Shown: positions 30,217 to 39,692, numbered from the stretch's first letter. The stretch: DNA of 64,000 nucleotides from Alphaproteobacteria bacterium (GCA_016124655.1 WGNI01000005.1:124001-188000); one strand, 5' to 3'. The notes: a model not told the origin generated them from the letters alone. Numbers and translations: made by a program.

Positions 30217-31083
30217 TCAGGCTGTCGCAAGCGCCGGCGCGGATTTCGCCAGCCGGTCGAACGCAACCAGATCGCGCACCAGCGCCTCCAATTGATCGAA
30301 CGGCACCATGTTGGGCCCGTCGGACGGCGCGTTTTCCGGATCGGGATGCGCTTCGATGAAGATCGCCGCCACCCCGATCGCGGCCGCCGCACGCGCCAGC
30401 ACGGGAACGAATTCCCGTTCTCCGCCAGAGCTTTCGCCGCGTCCGCCGGGCTGCTGCACCGAATGCGTGGCGTCGAACACCACCGGCGCGCCGAAGCTTT
30501 TCAGGATCGGCAGCGCCCGCATGTCGCTGACCAGCGTGTTGTAGCCGAAGCTCGCGCCGCGCTCGCACGTCATCACGTTCGGATTGCCCGCGCCCGTGAT
30601 CTTGCCGATCACGTTTTTCATGTCCCACGGCGCCAGGAACTGGCCTTTCTTCACATTGATCGGCTTGCCGGTCTCCGCCGCGGCGACCAGCAGATCGGTC
30701 TGCCGGCACAAGAAAGCCGGGATTTGCAGCACGTCGACGACCTCGGCCACCGGCGCGCATTGCTCCGGCAAGTGCACGTCCGTCAGCACCGGCACGCCGA
30801 CCTTGGCGCGGATTTCCTCAAACACGGGCGCCGCGAAATCGAGCCCGGCGCCACGCGCGCCCTTCAGGCTGGAGCGGTTCGCCTTGTCGAAACTGGTCTT
30901 GTAGATGAAGTCCGCCCCGACCCGGCCGAACAGGTCCTTCAGGAAATGCGCCGTCTCCAGCGCGTGGTCCCGGCTCTCCATCGCGCACGGCCCGCAGATG
31001 AAGGTCAGCGGCTTGTCGTTGCCGATGCTCAAAGGGGCGCCGCCGGCGCGGGGCACGGCGATAGGGGAGGCGGGGGCGGTCAT
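30217..31083 (-). CDS. kdsA: 3-deoxy-8-phosphooctulonate (KDO-8-P) synthase
   Basis: KdsA condenses phosphoenolpyruvate and arabinose-5-phosphate to KDO-8-phosphate for the LPS inner core. The 288 residues include [52 protein letters not shown] and [12 protein letters not shown]. The N-terminal motif reads ICGPCAMES with a cysteine where class I enzymes have asparagine, so this should be a metal-dependent class II KdsA. The ATG at 31083 has AAAGGA upstream; the long open frame above it is an artefact. It is followed by the GT4 gene in the same direction. Confidence 0.97.
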   Translation of the reverse strand: MTAPASPIAVPRAGGAPLSIGNDKPLTFICGPCAMESRDHALETAHFLKDLFGRVGADFIYKTSFDKANRSSLKGARGAGLDFAAPVFEEIRAKVGVPVLTDVHLPEQCAPVAEVVDVLQIPAFLCRQTDLLVAAAETGKPINVKKGQFLAPWDMKNVIGKITGAGNPNVMTCERGASFGYNTLVSDMRALPILKSFGAPVVFDATHSVQQPGGRGESSGGEREFVPVLARAAAAIGVAAIFIEAHPDPENAPSDGPNMVPFDQLEALVRDLVAFDRLAKSAPALATA

Positions 31084-31188
31084 GAATGTCCTTTCAAGGC
31101 CGTTCAGATAGGCCGCCCACGCGTCCGGCTCAACGGCGCCGGCGCAGCGGGCCGCGACAGCGCCGCCGCAGCCGGGTAAAGCGACGCC

Positions 31189-31794
31189 ATGAAGCTCTTC
31201 TATTCGCCAACCTCGCCCTATGCCCGCAAAGTCCGCATCGTCATCCTTGAGAAGGGCTTGAGCGCGCAGGTCGATCTGATCGCGGCCAATCCATTGGGCG
31301 ACGACGCCGCGGCCCTCCAAACCGCCAATCCGCTCGGCAAGGTGCCCGCGCTCGTCGCCGCCGACGGCGCAGCCCTCTACGACAGCCCCGTCATCTGCGA
31401 ATTTCTCGACGCGATGGCCGGCGCGCCGCCGCTGATCCCCGCATCCGGCGATGCGCGCTGGGATTGCCTGCGCCGCCAGGCCTTGGCCGACGGCGTGATG
31501 GACGCCGCCTTCAGCCTGGTGATGGAGAGCCGCCGCCCCGAAGGTCTGCGCGCGCCCGATTGGATCGCGCGCTGGGAAAGCGGCATCGCCCGCAGCGTCG
31601 CCGCCGCGCGCGAGATGATAGCCGCCGATCGCTTCGATCTCGGCGACATCGCCTTGATCGCCGCGCTCGACTATCTCGATTTCCGCCTCGCGCGATTGAA
31701 CTGGCGCGCCCAGGCCCCGCATCTCGCGCGCTGGGCCGACGCCGTGGCCGAAAGGCCGAGCGTAAAGCACACCGCCCCGCCTGCTGGAGCGTAA
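31189..31794 (+). CDS. Glutathione S-transferase family protein
   Basis: A 201-residue GST with an N-terminal thioredoxin-like domain ([20 protein letters not shown], then [14 protein letters not shown] and [11 protein letters not shown]) and an all-helical C-terminal domain. The [10 protein letters not shown] start is typical of a common proteobacterial GST group with Ser in the active-site position. Substrate unknown; stress or xenobiotic detoxification is inferred from the family. It is divergent from kdsA with 105 bases between start codons and is four bases upstream of the VIT-family gene. Confidence 0.9.
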   Translation: MKLFYSPTSPYARKVRIVILEKGLSAQVDLIAANPLGDDAAALQTANPLGKVPALVAADGAALYDSPVICEFLDAMAGAPPLIPASGDARWDCLRRQALADGVMDAAFSLVMESRRPEGLRAPDWIARWESGIARSVAAAREMIAADRFDLGDIALIAALDYLDFRLARLNWRAQAPHLARWADAVAERPSVKHTAPPAGA

Positions 31795-31798
31795 CGCC

Positions 31799-32500
31799 GT
31801 GGCGCGCGCCCGCACGCACATCGAACGCCATCGCGTCGAACGCATCGGCTGGCTGCGCGCCGCCGTGCTCGGCGCCAATGACGGCATCGTCTCCACCGCC
31901 AGCCTGATCGTCGGCGTCGCCGCCGCGCAGGCCAACAAGAGCGCTGTGCTCGTTGCTGGCGTCGCAGCGCTCGCCGCCGGCGCCATGTCGATGGCGGCGG
32001 GCGAGTATGTTTCCGTCAGTTCGCAATCAGATACTGAAAAGGCCGATCTGGCGCGCGAATCCCGCGAATTGGCCGAGCAATCTGATCTCGAGCACGAAGA
32101 GCTGGCGCAAATTTATGTGCGGCGCGGCCTGGAGCCTGGCCTGGCGCGCGATGTCGCAACGCAATTGATGGCCAAGGATGCGCTCGGCGCGCACGCGCGC
32201 GATGAGCTGGGGATTTCGGAAATCACCACCGCGCGCCCAATTCAGGCCGCGCTGACGTCGGCGGCGACCTTTTCCGCCGGCGCCGCCGCGCCGCTTATCG
32301 TCGCCATGCTCGCGCCCGCCGACATGATCGGCTGGGCGGTTTCGATCGGCGCGCTGATCTGTCTCGCGGCGCTGGGCGCAGTCGGCGCACGAACGGGCGG
32401 CGCGCCCATCGGCGTATCGGTGCTGCGCGTCACGTTTTGGGGCGCGCTGGCGCTTGCCGTCACCGCCGGCGTCGGCTCGCTGTTTGGCGTCTCCGCCTAA
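31799..32500 (+). CDS. VIT1/CCC1-family transporter
   Basis: A 233-residue inner-membrane protein of the vacuolar iron transporter family, moving Fe2+ or Mn2+. The N-terminal [27 protein letters not shown] and the [17 protein letters not shown] loop are diagnostic, and the helical cytosolic segment [16 protein letters not shown] carries the acidic residues of the metal-binding domain. About five transmembrane segments are seen, three in the C-terminal part. The start is a GTG at 31799, four bases after the GST stop. The 3' end overlaps convergent regA by four bases. Confidence 0.93.
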   Translation: MARARTHIERHRVERIGWLRAAVLGANDGIVSTASLIVGVAAAQANKSAVLVAGVAALAAGAMSMAAGEYVSVSSQSDTEKADLARESRELAEQSDLEHEELAQIYVRRGLEPGLARDVATQLMAKDALGAHARDELGISEITTARPIQAALTSAATFSAGAAAPLIVAMLAPADMIGWAVSIGALICLAALGAVGARTGGAPIGVSVLRVTFWGALALAVTAGVGSLFGVSA

Positions 32501-33045
32501 CGCGGCGCGCGCTTCGCCAGGATCCGCTGCAGCGTGCGCCGGTGCATGTTCAGCCGCCGCGCGGTTTCCGAAACATTGTGTCCGCACAGCTCATAGACGC
32601 GCTGAATGTGCTCCCAACGCACGCGGTCCGCGCTCATCGGATTGTCCGGCGGGGCGGGGCGGTCTTCCGGGTTGGCGAGCAGCGCCTTCACCACGTCGTC
32701 GACATCCGCCGGCTTCGACAGATAATCGATCGCGCCGGCCTTCACCGCGGCCACCGCGGTGGCGATGTTGCCGTAGCCGGTCAGCATCACGATCTTGCAG
32801 TCCTCGCGCTTCTTGCGCAGCGCCTCCACCACGGTGAGGCCCGAGCCGTCCTCCAGCCGCAGATCGATCACCGCGAACGCCGGCGCCGCCGCCGAGGCCG
32901 CCGCGGCCGCTTCGCTCACCGATCCCGCGGTTGTTACGTCAAACCCGCGCCCCCCGAGCGCCCGCCCGAGGCGCGTCAGAAAGGCTGCGTCGTCGTCCAC
33001 CACAAGCACAGTTTTGTCTGGCAGGGCGGCGATCGTGTCGTCCAT
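32497..33045 (-). CDS. regA: RegA/ActR/PrrA-family response regulator
   Basis: Redox-response transcription factor of the RegBA system, which controls respiratory, nitrogen and carbon genes when electron flow changes. The receiver (residues 11-125) has DDDA at 17-20, phosphoacceptor D61 in FAVIDLRLEDGSG, and SKPADVDD. The C-terminal Fis-type HTH, NVSETARRLNMHRRTLQRIL, matches the near-invariant RegA recognition helix. Length 182 residues. The ATG at 33045 begins at the receiver; the frame above it is non-coding. It follows regB by 91 bases on the minus strand. Confidence 0.96.
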   Translation of the reverse strand: MDDTIAALPDKTVLVVDDDAAFLTRLGRALGGRGFDVTTAGSVSEAAAAASAAAPAFAVIDLRLEDGSGLTVVEALRKKREDCKIVMLTGYGNIATAVAAVKAGAIDYLSKPADVDDVVKALLANPEDRPAPPDNPMSADRVRWEHIQRVYELCGHNVSETARRLNMHRRTLQRILAKRAPR

Positions 33046-33136
33046 CGCCCGAATCTCCGATTGGTCCGTTATCTGAGCGTGTAGATGACGTTTTTTGAGG
33101 AAAAAGCCAGGGCGCACAGCCGGAAGGGGCGCCGCT

Positions 33137-34438
33137 TCACAGCGGCTCGGCCTCCAGGACGCTGCGCGGCCAGGCCACCCGCACCACCGCCCCGGCGCGC
33201 GGCGGCGTCCGGTTGCGGAAGGTCACGCTCGCCCCGGAGCGCTCCAGGAGCGTCGCGGCGATGAAGAAGCCGAGGCCAAGCCCGCCGCCGGCGTCGTTGC
33301 CGCCGCGCTCGCTGACATAAGGTTCGCCGAGCCGCCCCAACACGTCGGACGGGAAGCCGGGGCCGTCGTCCACCACGGTGACGACGATCTCCGCGCCGCT
33401 CCATTCCGCGCGGACGTCCACGCTCTGGCTGGCGAACCCCACCGCGTTTTCGATGATGTTGCCCAAGCCGTGCATGATTTCCGGCATGCGCTTGACGGTC
33501 GGCGCGGGGCTCTCGCCCGAGCGCGAAAACGCAATCTCCGCGCCCAGCCCCTGATGCGGCGCGGCGGCCTCCTCAAGAAGCGCCATAAGCGGCGTCCGGG
33601 TCACCATCGCGTCGCCGGTTTCCGGCCGCGCGGAAAGCTGTTTCAGGATCGCCCGGCAGCGCTCGGATTGCGACACCAACAACGCGGCGTCTTCTGCGTA
33701 CGGAGAATCCGGCGGAATCTCGCGCGCCATTTCCTTCGCGACGAGGTGAATGGTCGCCAGCGGCGTGCCGAGCTCATGCGCCGCCGCCGCCGCGAGGCCG
33801 CCCAGCGCGGAAAGCCGCTGCTCGCGCGCCAGCACGCCTTCGGCTTCGCGCAGCGCCTCGTTGAGCCGCTCCTCTTCCGCCGCCACCCGCCACGCATAAA
33901 CCGCGGTGAAGATCAGCCCGATCACCACCGCTACGGAAAGCCCAACCTCATAGAGCGGCGGCAACACCAGCGTCTGCCCTGCGATCCACGGCAATGGCAT
34001 GCGCCACAGCGACAAACCGATGATGCACGCCGTCGCCAGCACGGTCAGCGCCAAGACATAAATCGTGCGCAGCGCCGCCGCCGCCACCGCCACCGGCGCA
34101 ATGAACAACAGCGTGAACGGGTTCGACGCGCCGCCCGTCAGCGCCAGCAGAAACGCCAATTGCAGCACGTCATAAGCCAGCTGCAGCGCCGCTTCCCATT
34201 CCGTCGCCAAGCCCTGTTCCGGGCGCGCGACCATCAGGAAAATGTTCACCCAAGCCGAAAGCGCAATCGCCCACAGCGCCAGCGACAGCGGCAGATCGAG
34301 CCGCAGCCCGAACTCCACGAACAGGATCGCCGCCGTCTGCCCCGCGATCGCCAGCCAGCGCAGCAAGATCAGCGTGCGCAGCCGCACGCGGCCCGCGGCG
34401 ATCAAGGCCGGAGAAGGGGAGGGAAACGCAGCCGCCAT
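33137..34438 (-). CDS. regB: RegB/ActS/PrrB-family redox sensor histidine kinase
   Basis: Membrane sensor kinase that senses quinone redox state and phosphorylates RegA. Six transmembrane segments occupy residues about 20-185, with the conserved quinone-binding loop GGASNPF at 102-108. The phosphoacceptor is His-221 in AAAHELGTP. The cysteine at 261 (SERCRAIL), 40 residues after it, matches the redox-active Cys-265 of Rhodobacter RegB. The ATPase domain shows NIIENAVGFA, DDGPGFP and GGGLGLGFFIA. Length 433 residues. It is divergent from the Sco gene (143 bases between starts), the classical regB/senC arrangement. Confidence 0.95.
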   Translation of the reverse strand: MAAAFPSPSPALIAAGRVRLRTLILLRWLAIAGQTAAILFVEFGLRLDLPLSLALWAIALSAWVNIFLMVARPEQGLATEWEAALQLAYDVLQLAFLLALTGGASNPFTLLFIAPVAVAAAALRTIYVLALTVLATACIIGLSLWRMPLPWIAGQTLVLPPLYEVGLSVAVVIGLIFTAVYAWRVAAEEERLNEALREAEGVLAREQRLSALGGLAAAAAHELGTPLATIHLVAKEMAREIPPDSPYAEDAALLVSQSERCRAILKQLSARPETGDAMVTRTPLMALLEEAAAPHQGLGAEIAFSRSGESPAPTVKRMPEIMHGLGNIIENAVGFASQSVDVRAEWSGAEIVVTVVDDGPGFPSDVLGRLGEPYVSERGGNDAGGGLGLGFFIAATLLERSGASVTFRNRTPPRAGAVVRVAWPRSVLEAEPL

Positions 34439-34581
34439 CGCGCCGGTTATGGGTCGCGCCGCCGCGCCAGGAAAGCCGCCTCGCTTTCGCGTTGCAAACC
34501 GGACCGCCGCCGCCGGCGATGAAACATCGCGCCGCGCGCCGCATTGTCCTTCCCGGTCCCCATGGAGTAGGCAGGCGCGCT

Positions 34582-35265
34582 ATGGCGAAACAACCCCAGA
34601 AGCGAAGCGGCGGCGCCGCGGGCGTGCTTGTGCCGTTCGTGGCCGCGATGGGCATTGTCGGCCTCGGCGTGGCCTGGTTCGCGCAGGAGCAGCAGGCTCC
34701 CCGCGTTGTCGCGGCCCCCGAGGGCTGCATCACCACCGGGCTGGACGCCATCGGCGGCCCCATCGATCTGATCGACATCAATGGCCGCCAGGTCACGCAG
34801 GCCGAATTGGCCGGCGCGCCGAGTTTTGTCTATTTCGGGTTCACGCACTGCCCCGACGTCTGCCCGACGACGATGTTGCAGATGGCCGACGCCATCAACA
34901 CGCTGGGCCCCTCTGGCGCGGGCGTGCAGCCCGTGCTGATCACCCTCGATCCCGAGCGCGACACCACCGACGTGATGGACGCCTTCATCGAGACCAGCGG
35001 CTTCCCCACCGGCCTCGTCGGCCTCACCGGCACGCCGGCTCAGGCCAACGCCGCCGCCGCCGCGTTTAAGGTGAGCCACCGCCGCACCCCCACCGCCGGC
35101 TCCAGCGACTACACGGTCGACCATTCGTCCTTTGTGTACCTCATGGACGGCGACTGGCGCACCCGCGGGCTCTACAACACCATCGACGGGAACCCTTCGG
35201 GGCTGGCGCAGTGCGCCCGGGCCGCCCTAGGCCCCGATCTGGGCGCGGACTCCGCCGAGCGCTGA
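34582..35265 (+). CDS. Sco1/SenC/PrrC copper chaperone
   Basis: Sco proteins deliver copper to the CuA site of cytochrome c oxidase and can reduce thiols. A single N-terminal membrane anchor (residues 14-34) is followed by a thioredoxin fold with the copper ligands C90 and C94 (FTHCPDVCPTT) and H181 (TVDHSSF), all present in the 227 residues. It is divergent from regB, a linkage seen in many alphaproteobacteria and consistent with redox control of oxidase assembly. The ATG at 34582 is used since it precedes the membrane segment. Confidence 0.95.
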   Translation: MAKQPQKRSGGAAGVLVPFVAAMGIVGLGVAWFAQEQQAPRVVAAPEGCITTGLDAIGGPIDLIDINGRQVTQAELAGAPSFVYFGFTHCPDVCPTTMLQMADAINTLGPSGAGVQPVLITLDPERDTTDVMDAFIETSGFPTGLVGLTGTPAQANAAAAAFKVSHRRTPTAGSSDYTVDHSSFVYLMDGDWRTRGLYNTIDGNPSGLAQCARAALGPDLGADSAER

Positions 35266-35312
35266 TCGCCCAAAACAAGCCGCCCAGCTGGTTTATTCGG
35301 TGGCGCCCCCCA

Positions 35313-35358
35313 AACGTAACCACTACGTTAAGATGTTGCACTGCAATATTACGCAGTG
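35313..35358. promoter_or_regulatory. Two operator-like palindromes upstream of PHA depolymerase
   Basis: AACGTA-N5-TACGTT (35313-35329) and CACTGC-N8-GCAGTG (35339-35358) are both perfect and lie 14-59 bases upstream of the phaZ ATG. The second contains CTGC and GCAG half-sites, which recall the PhaR-binding motif described for PHA genes, but the spacer is longer than the published three to four bases. They are the only dyads in this 106-base gap and are likely regulator sites. Confidence 0.4.
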
Positions 35359-35371
35359 AGTCGGGGGCTGA

Positions 35372-36655
35372 ATGCTGTACTCCCTCTATGAAATGAATCA
35401 TTGGGCCGTCGCGCCCTTCAGGGCCGCCGCGATAGCGCAGTCGGCGCTCCTGCGCTCCCCCCTGAACCCGGTCGCCGAATCCGATCTCGTGAAGGCCGCC
35501 GCCGCCGCCTCCGACGTGTTCGAAAGCGTCACCCGCCGCTACCGCAAGCCGGACTGGAACCTCGCCGCCACGATGGTGCGCTCCATTCCCGTGGCGGTGA
35601 AGCCGAAGGCTGTGTGGACCAACGCCTGGTGCAGCCTGATCCATTTCCAACGCGACGCGGAAGCCTTGCAGCGCGCGCGCGGCGACAAGACCGAACCCAA
35701 AGTGCTTTTGGTGGCGCCGCTCTCAGGCCATTACGCAACGCTCTTGCGCGGAACGGTCGAAGCCTTCCTGCCGGAACATGAAGTCTACATCACCGACTGG
35801 TCCGACGCGCGCATGGTGCCGATCATGGCCGGCCGCTTCGATATGCACGATTACATCGACTACATCGCCCACATGCTGCGTCTGCTGGGACCGAAGACGC
35901 ACGTCGTCGCGGTGTGTCAGCCCGGCCCGCTTGTGCTCGCCGCAGCCGCTTTGATGGCGGAAAGCGATGATCCCTGCCGTCCCGCGACCATGACGTTCAT
36001 GGGCTCGCCGATCGATGCGCGCAAATCGCCGACCGTGCCGAACAAGCTCGCCGAAGAGCGTGAATTCGCCTGGTTCGAGCGCAACATGATTCACACCGTG
36101 CCGCCGATCTATCCCGGCGCGTTTCGCCGCGTGTATCCGGGCTTTTTGCAGCTCGCGAGCTTCATGGGCATGAACTGGTCGCGCCACGTGAACGCCCACC
36201 GCGACTATTACGAGCAGCTCGTGAAGGGCGACGGCGAAACCGCGCAGAAACACCGCGAATTCTACGACGAATATCTTTCGGTGCTCGATTTGTCGGAAGA
36301 ATTCTATCTCGATACGATCAAGCACGTGTTCCAGGAATACTCGCTCGCCAATGGTACGCTGTCGCATCGCGGCCGCCTCGTCCGGCCTGAAGCCATCCGC
36401 GACGTGGCGCTGATGACGGTCGAAGGCGAGAACGACGATATTTCCGGGATCGGCCAAACGCAGGCCGCGCACGAGCTGTGCGCCAGCATCCCCGAAGCCA
36501 TGCGCCAGGATTACATTCAGCTCGGCGTTGGCCATTACGGCGTCTTCAACGGCAAGCGGTTCCGCACCGAAATCTACCCGCGCATGCGCGAATTCATGCG
36601 GACGTTCAACGGATCGAGCGCCCGCGCCCGCCCGAAGATCGCCGCGGTGGCCTAA
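35372..36655 (+). CDS. phaZ: Intracellular polyhydroxyalkanoate depolymerase
   Basis: PhaZ hydrolyses native PHB/PHA granules inside the cell to mobilise carbon. The 427-residue alpha/beta-hydrolase starts with the family leader MLYSLYEMNHWAVAPFRA. The nucleophile elbow reads VAVCQPGPLVLA with cysteine C182 in place of serine, as is normal in this intracellular group. Further motifs are GSPIDARKSPT and the C-terminal GHYGVFNGKRFR, which carries the catalytic His. The ATG at 35372 has a GGGGG site at six bases. Two palindromes upstream suggest regulation. No PHA synthase or phasin gene is in the window. Confidence 0.96.
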   Translation: MLYSLYEMNHWAVAPFRAAAIAQSALLRSPLNPVAESDLVKAAAAASDVFESVTRRYRKPDWNLAATMVRSIPVAVKPKAVWTNAWCSLIHFQRDAEALQRARGDKTEPKVLLVAPLSGHYATLLRGTVEAFLPEHEVYITDWSDARMVPIMAGRFDMHDYIDYIAHMLRLLGPKTHVVAVCQPGPLVLAAAALMAESDDPCRPATMTFMGSPIDARKSPTVPNKLAEEREFAWFERNMIHTVPPIYPGAFRRVYPGFLQLASFMGMNWSRHVNAHRDYYEQLVKGDGETAQKHREFYDEYLSVLDLSEEFYLDTIKHVFQEYSLANGTLSHRGRLVRPEAIRDVALMTVEGENDDISGIGQTQAAHELCASIPEAMRQDYIQLGVGHYGVFNGKRFRTEIYPRMREFMRTFNGSSARARPKIAAVA

Positions 36656-36687
36656 AATCTCAGCGGAAGCCGTGGCATGCTGAGCGC

Positions 36688-37401
36688 ATGAGCGGCGATT
36701 CGAACGCCCAGGAAAAACGGCTGCCCTTGAGCGCCGGCGGAACCGTCGCCGTGCGTTTCATCGTCAATCCGCGCGCGCGCCGCGTGTCGGTGCGCATCGA
36801 CGCCGCGCGCCGCGAGGCTGTGGCCACCGCGCCGAATGCGCGGGCCTTACCCAAGGCGGTGAAGTTCGCCGCCGAACGCGCCGATTGGATCGCCGCCGAA
36901 CTGGCCAAGCTGCCGCACATCGTGCCGCTTCTGCCCGGCGCGCAAATCCCCTTGCGCGGCCAGATGGTCGAGCTCTGGCCCGAGCCGGGCAGGGGCCCCG
37001 CGCGCCTGGAGGCCGATCGCCTCATCGCGCCGACGCCCGATCCTGATTTGTTTTCCGCGCGCGTGAAACGGTTTCTCGTCGCCGAGGCGCGCAGCGATCT
37101 TGAAGCGGCGGTGGCCCGCCATTGCGCATCGCTCAGTGTGCGCGCTGCGCGCATTGCGGTGAAGGACGTGCGCTCGCGCTGGGGCTCGTGCAGCGCGGAC
37201 GGCGCGCTGGCGTTTTCCTGGCGCGTCGTGCTCGCGCCGCCCTTTGTCTTGGACTATCTCGCCGCGCACGAAGTCGCGCATTTGCGCGAAATGAATCATT
37301 CGCGCCGCTTCTGGGCCGCGGTGGCGCACGCGCTGCCGGATTTCAAGCGCGGCCGCGACTGGCTGCACGCCCACGGCGCCGCGCTGCACGCGGTCGGCTA
37401 G
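36688..37401 (+). CDS. YgjP-like (DUF45) zinc metallopeptidase-fold protein
   Basis: A 237-residue protein of the SprT/YgjP-like group. The zinc motif is HEVAHLREMNHS near residue 195, and the preceding SRWGSCSADGALAFSWRV is the family signature. The N-terminal RRVSVRIDAARREAVATAP is also typical. Its substrate is unknown; some relatives are suspected nucleic acid-linked proteases. The start is the ATG at 36688. A nearby ATG at 36677 is in another frame and closes after four codons. It is followed at once by a nested palindrome shared with the convergent PBP gene. Confidence 0.88.
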   Translation: MSGDSNAQEKRLPLSAGGTVAVRFIVNPRARRVSVRIDAARREAVATAPNARALPKAVKFAAERADWIAAELAKLPHIVPLLPGAQIPLRGQMVELWPEPGRGPARLEADRLIAPTPDPDLFSARVKRFLVAEARSDLEAAVARHCASLSVRAARIAVKDVRSRWGSCSADGALAFSWRVVLAPPFVLDYLAAHEVAHLREMNHSRRFWAAVAHALPDFKRGRDWLHAHGAALHAVG

Positions 37402-37458
37402 AGCATCATCCGATCAATTTGAATCGCTCGAAGATTCAGTGATCGAATAAAGGTGCTC
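37401..37458. repeat. Nested palindrome between convergent ygjP-like and PBP genes
   Basis: Three sets of perfect arms are nested around one centre: GAGCA/TGCTC (37401-37405/37454-37458), GATCA/TGATC (37412-37416/37440-37444) and GAATC/GATTC (37421-37425/37433-37437). The element fills the gap between two convergent stop codons, so it probably ends transcription in both directions, although it lacks a clear T tract. The central GAATC/GATTC arms are also GANTC sites, the target of CcrM methylation in Caulobacterales. Confidence 0.7.
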
Positions 37459-39692
37459 TACCCCTCCGGCCCGAAATCCAGAGAACGATCCGTCCCGTCA
37501 TCCACCGGCGCCTGCGCGCTGACGCTGCGCGGGCCTAACGGCGCGCCGCGAATCGGCGGACGCGCGCTCATGTCGAGATCGCCCATAGGCGGCGGCGGAC
37601 CGGTGCCGTAATCCTCCGCGCGCGGCAGATCCAACTCGCGCGCCGGCACGTCGCGCAGCGCCACCATCATGAAGTCGTGCCAGATCTGCGCCGGCGCCTG
37701 ACCGCCGGTCACGCGGTTCATGCGGATGGAGTGATCGTCATTGCCGACCCACACGCCCGCCGCGAGCCCGGGCGTAAAGCCCAGAAACCAGGCGTCGCGA
37801 TAATCGTTCGTGGTGCCCGTCTTGCCGCCGATCGCGCGCCCTTCAATGCGTGCGGCGGTGGACGTTCCGGCCTCGACGCCGCGCGACATCAACAGATTCA
37901 TGTAGCGGAACGGGCGCTCCGCAATCACGCGGTCCGTACTTTCCGGCCGGAACTGATACACCACCGACCGGTCCGAGGCGCGCAGGATGCGCGTCACGCC
38001 ATGCGCATAGGCGCGACGGCCTTCATTCGCCATCGTCGCGTACGCCTGCGTCAGCTCCATCAGCGTCATTTCCTGCGCGCCGAGCGCAAGCGAGCGATAA
38101 TCCTGAATGTCCGTCGTCACGCCCAAACGGTGCGCGACCTCGATCACCTTGCGGTGGCCCACTTCATTGGCGATGGAGATCGCCACCATGTTCAGCGACC
38201 GCGCGAACGCTGACGATAGCGGCAGCGCGCCGTAATAGCGGTCCTCGTAATTGCCGGGAGACCAATCGCCGATCGTGACCGGCGCATCCACGCGCACTGT
38301 CCACGGCGTCAGTCCGTTCTCCATCGCCGCGAGATAGATGAAGAATTTGAACGACGACCCCGGCTGCCGGCGCGATTGCGTCGTGCGATTGAACTCGCTT
38401 TGCCCCTGGCCGCGCCCATATTGCCGTCCGCCCACCATCGTGCGCACGCCGCCGTCCGCATCCACCGCCAGCACCGCGCCCTGGCTGAAGCGGCGGGCTT
38501 CGCCTTCCTCGTCGATCTTGGCGTTCATGATGCGCTCGGCCGCGCGCTGCGCAACGAGATCGAGCGAGGTCTCAACGATGAAGTCGTCGCGCTGATCGCC
38601 GATATAGCGCTCGATCACCGGTTCGATATAATCGCGGAAATAACCCAGATTGCCCGCCGGATTGTTGCGGCTGATGAGAAGCGCTTCCCGTTGCGCGGCG
38701 TCGCGCTCGTCCGGTGTGATGAAGCGCTGCGCCACCATCTCCGTCAGCACGACGTCGGCCCGCTCGCGCGCGCCGTCTTCCTGCTGCGCGGGGTTGAGCC
38801 GCGACGGCGCCTTCACCAGCCCCGCCAGCATCGCCGATTGCAACAGCGTCAAGTCGCGTGCGGGCCGATCGAAATAGCGCTCCGCCGCCGCTTCGATGCC
38901 ATATGCGCTCGCGCCGAAATAGACCCGGCTCAGATACAGCGCGAGGATCTGATCCTTGGTGAAGCGCTGCTCCAGCCACAGCGCCAGCGCCACTTCCTGC
39001 AATTTGCGCCGGAACGTCCGCTCATTGGTGAGGAACAGATTCTTCGCCAATTGCTGCGTGATCGTCGATCCGCCCTGCACAACGCGGCCGGCCGTGAGAT
39101 TGGTGGTCGTCGCGCGCATCAGGCCGCCGAAATCGACGCCGACATGCGAGTAGAAGCGCCGATCCTCGATCGCGACAAAAGCCTGCGTCACGTAATCGGG
39201 CAGCGTCGACACATCCACCGGCGGCGCGTTCTGCGCGCCTTCGCGCAGGATCACCTGGCCGTTGCGGTCGAGCAGCGTGATCGACTGGCCTTGCCGCGCC
39301 TCCCACACATCGTCGGCTGAAGGCATGCCCCAGGTCACGAAGACGAAGAACGCGAACACCGCCGCCGCCAGCGCGCCCGCGCCCCAGCCAGCCCACACCG
39401 CGGCGCCGCGCCAGGAGGAGGGGCCGCGCACTTGCGTGAGGCTTTGCCAGATGACGATGCCGACTGCGGCTGCGTACGCCGCGGCCAGGATCAGCGGCGG
39501 CAGCACCGCTTCGCGCAGCGCCTGCAACGGCGAACGGCGCGGCGGCTCCGGCGCGGGCCGGCGCGGCAAGGGCTGCGGCACAGGAGGCGCGCTCGGCGCA
39601 GCCGCAGGCTCGGCCGGCGCTTCCGCTTTAGGCCCTCCATCGCCGGACGGCGGTGTCGGTTCGTCTTCCGGAGGGGCGTTTTCGTCGGCCAA
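37458..39692 (-). CDS. Class A penicillin-binding protein (PBP1A/1C-type)
   Basis: Bifunctional peptidoglycan synthase of 744 residues. A Pro/Glu-rich cytosolic N-terminus (1-60) precedes two hydrophobic segments (around 65-85 and 100-125). The GT51 glycosyltransferase follows, with EDRRFYSHVGVDFGG, QGGSTITQQLAKNLFL and RKLQEVALALWLEQ. The transpeptidase domain then shows PGSSFK (catalytic Ser), the SLN motif and GGKTGTTND. The start is a TTG at 39692 with AGGGA upstream; no ATG is close. It converges with the ygjP-like gene and is divergent from the Bax-inhibitor gene. Numbering within class A PBPs is uncertain. Confidence 0.94.
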   Translation of the reverse strand: MADENAPPEDEPTPPSGDGGPKAEAPAEPAAAPSAPPVPQPLPRRPAPEPPRRSPLQALREAVLPPLILAAAYAAAVGIVIWQSLTQVRGPSSWRGAAVWAGWGAGALAAAVFAFFVFVTWGMPSADDVWEARQGQSITLLDRNGQVILREGAQNAPPVDVSTLPDYVTQAFVAIEDRRFYSHVGVDFGGLMRATTTNLTAGRVVQGGSTITQQLAKNLFLTNERTFRRKLQEVALALWLEQRFTKDQILALYLSRVYFGASAYGIEAAAERYFDRPARDLTLLQSAMLAGLVKAPSRLNPAQQEDGARERADVVLTEMVAQRFITPDERDAAQREALLISRNNPAGNLGYFRDYIEPVIERYIGDQRDDFIVETSLDLVAQRAAERIMNAKIDEEGEARRFSQGAVLAVDADGGVRTMVGGRQYGRGQGQSEFNRTTQSRRQPGSSFKFFIYLAAMENGLTPWTVRVDAPVTIGDWSPGNYEDRYYGALPLSSAFARSLNMVAISIANEVGHRKVIEVAHRLGVTTDIQDYRSLALGAQEMTLMELTQAYATMANEGRRAYAHGVTRILRASDRSVVYQFRPESTDRVIAERPFRYMNLLMSRGVEAGTSTAARIEGRAIGGKTGTTNDYRDAWFLGFTPGLAAGVWVGNDDHSIRMNRVTGGQAPAQIWHDFMMVALRDVPARELDLPRAEDYGTGPPPPMGDLDMSARPPIRGAPLGPRSVSAQAPVDDGTDRSLDFGPEG

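Noticed and set aside
31084..31986. N-terminal extension of kdsA by about 300 codons
   Set aside because: Overlaps the GST gene in antisense, has no homology-like content, and the ATG at 31083 has a good ribosome site.
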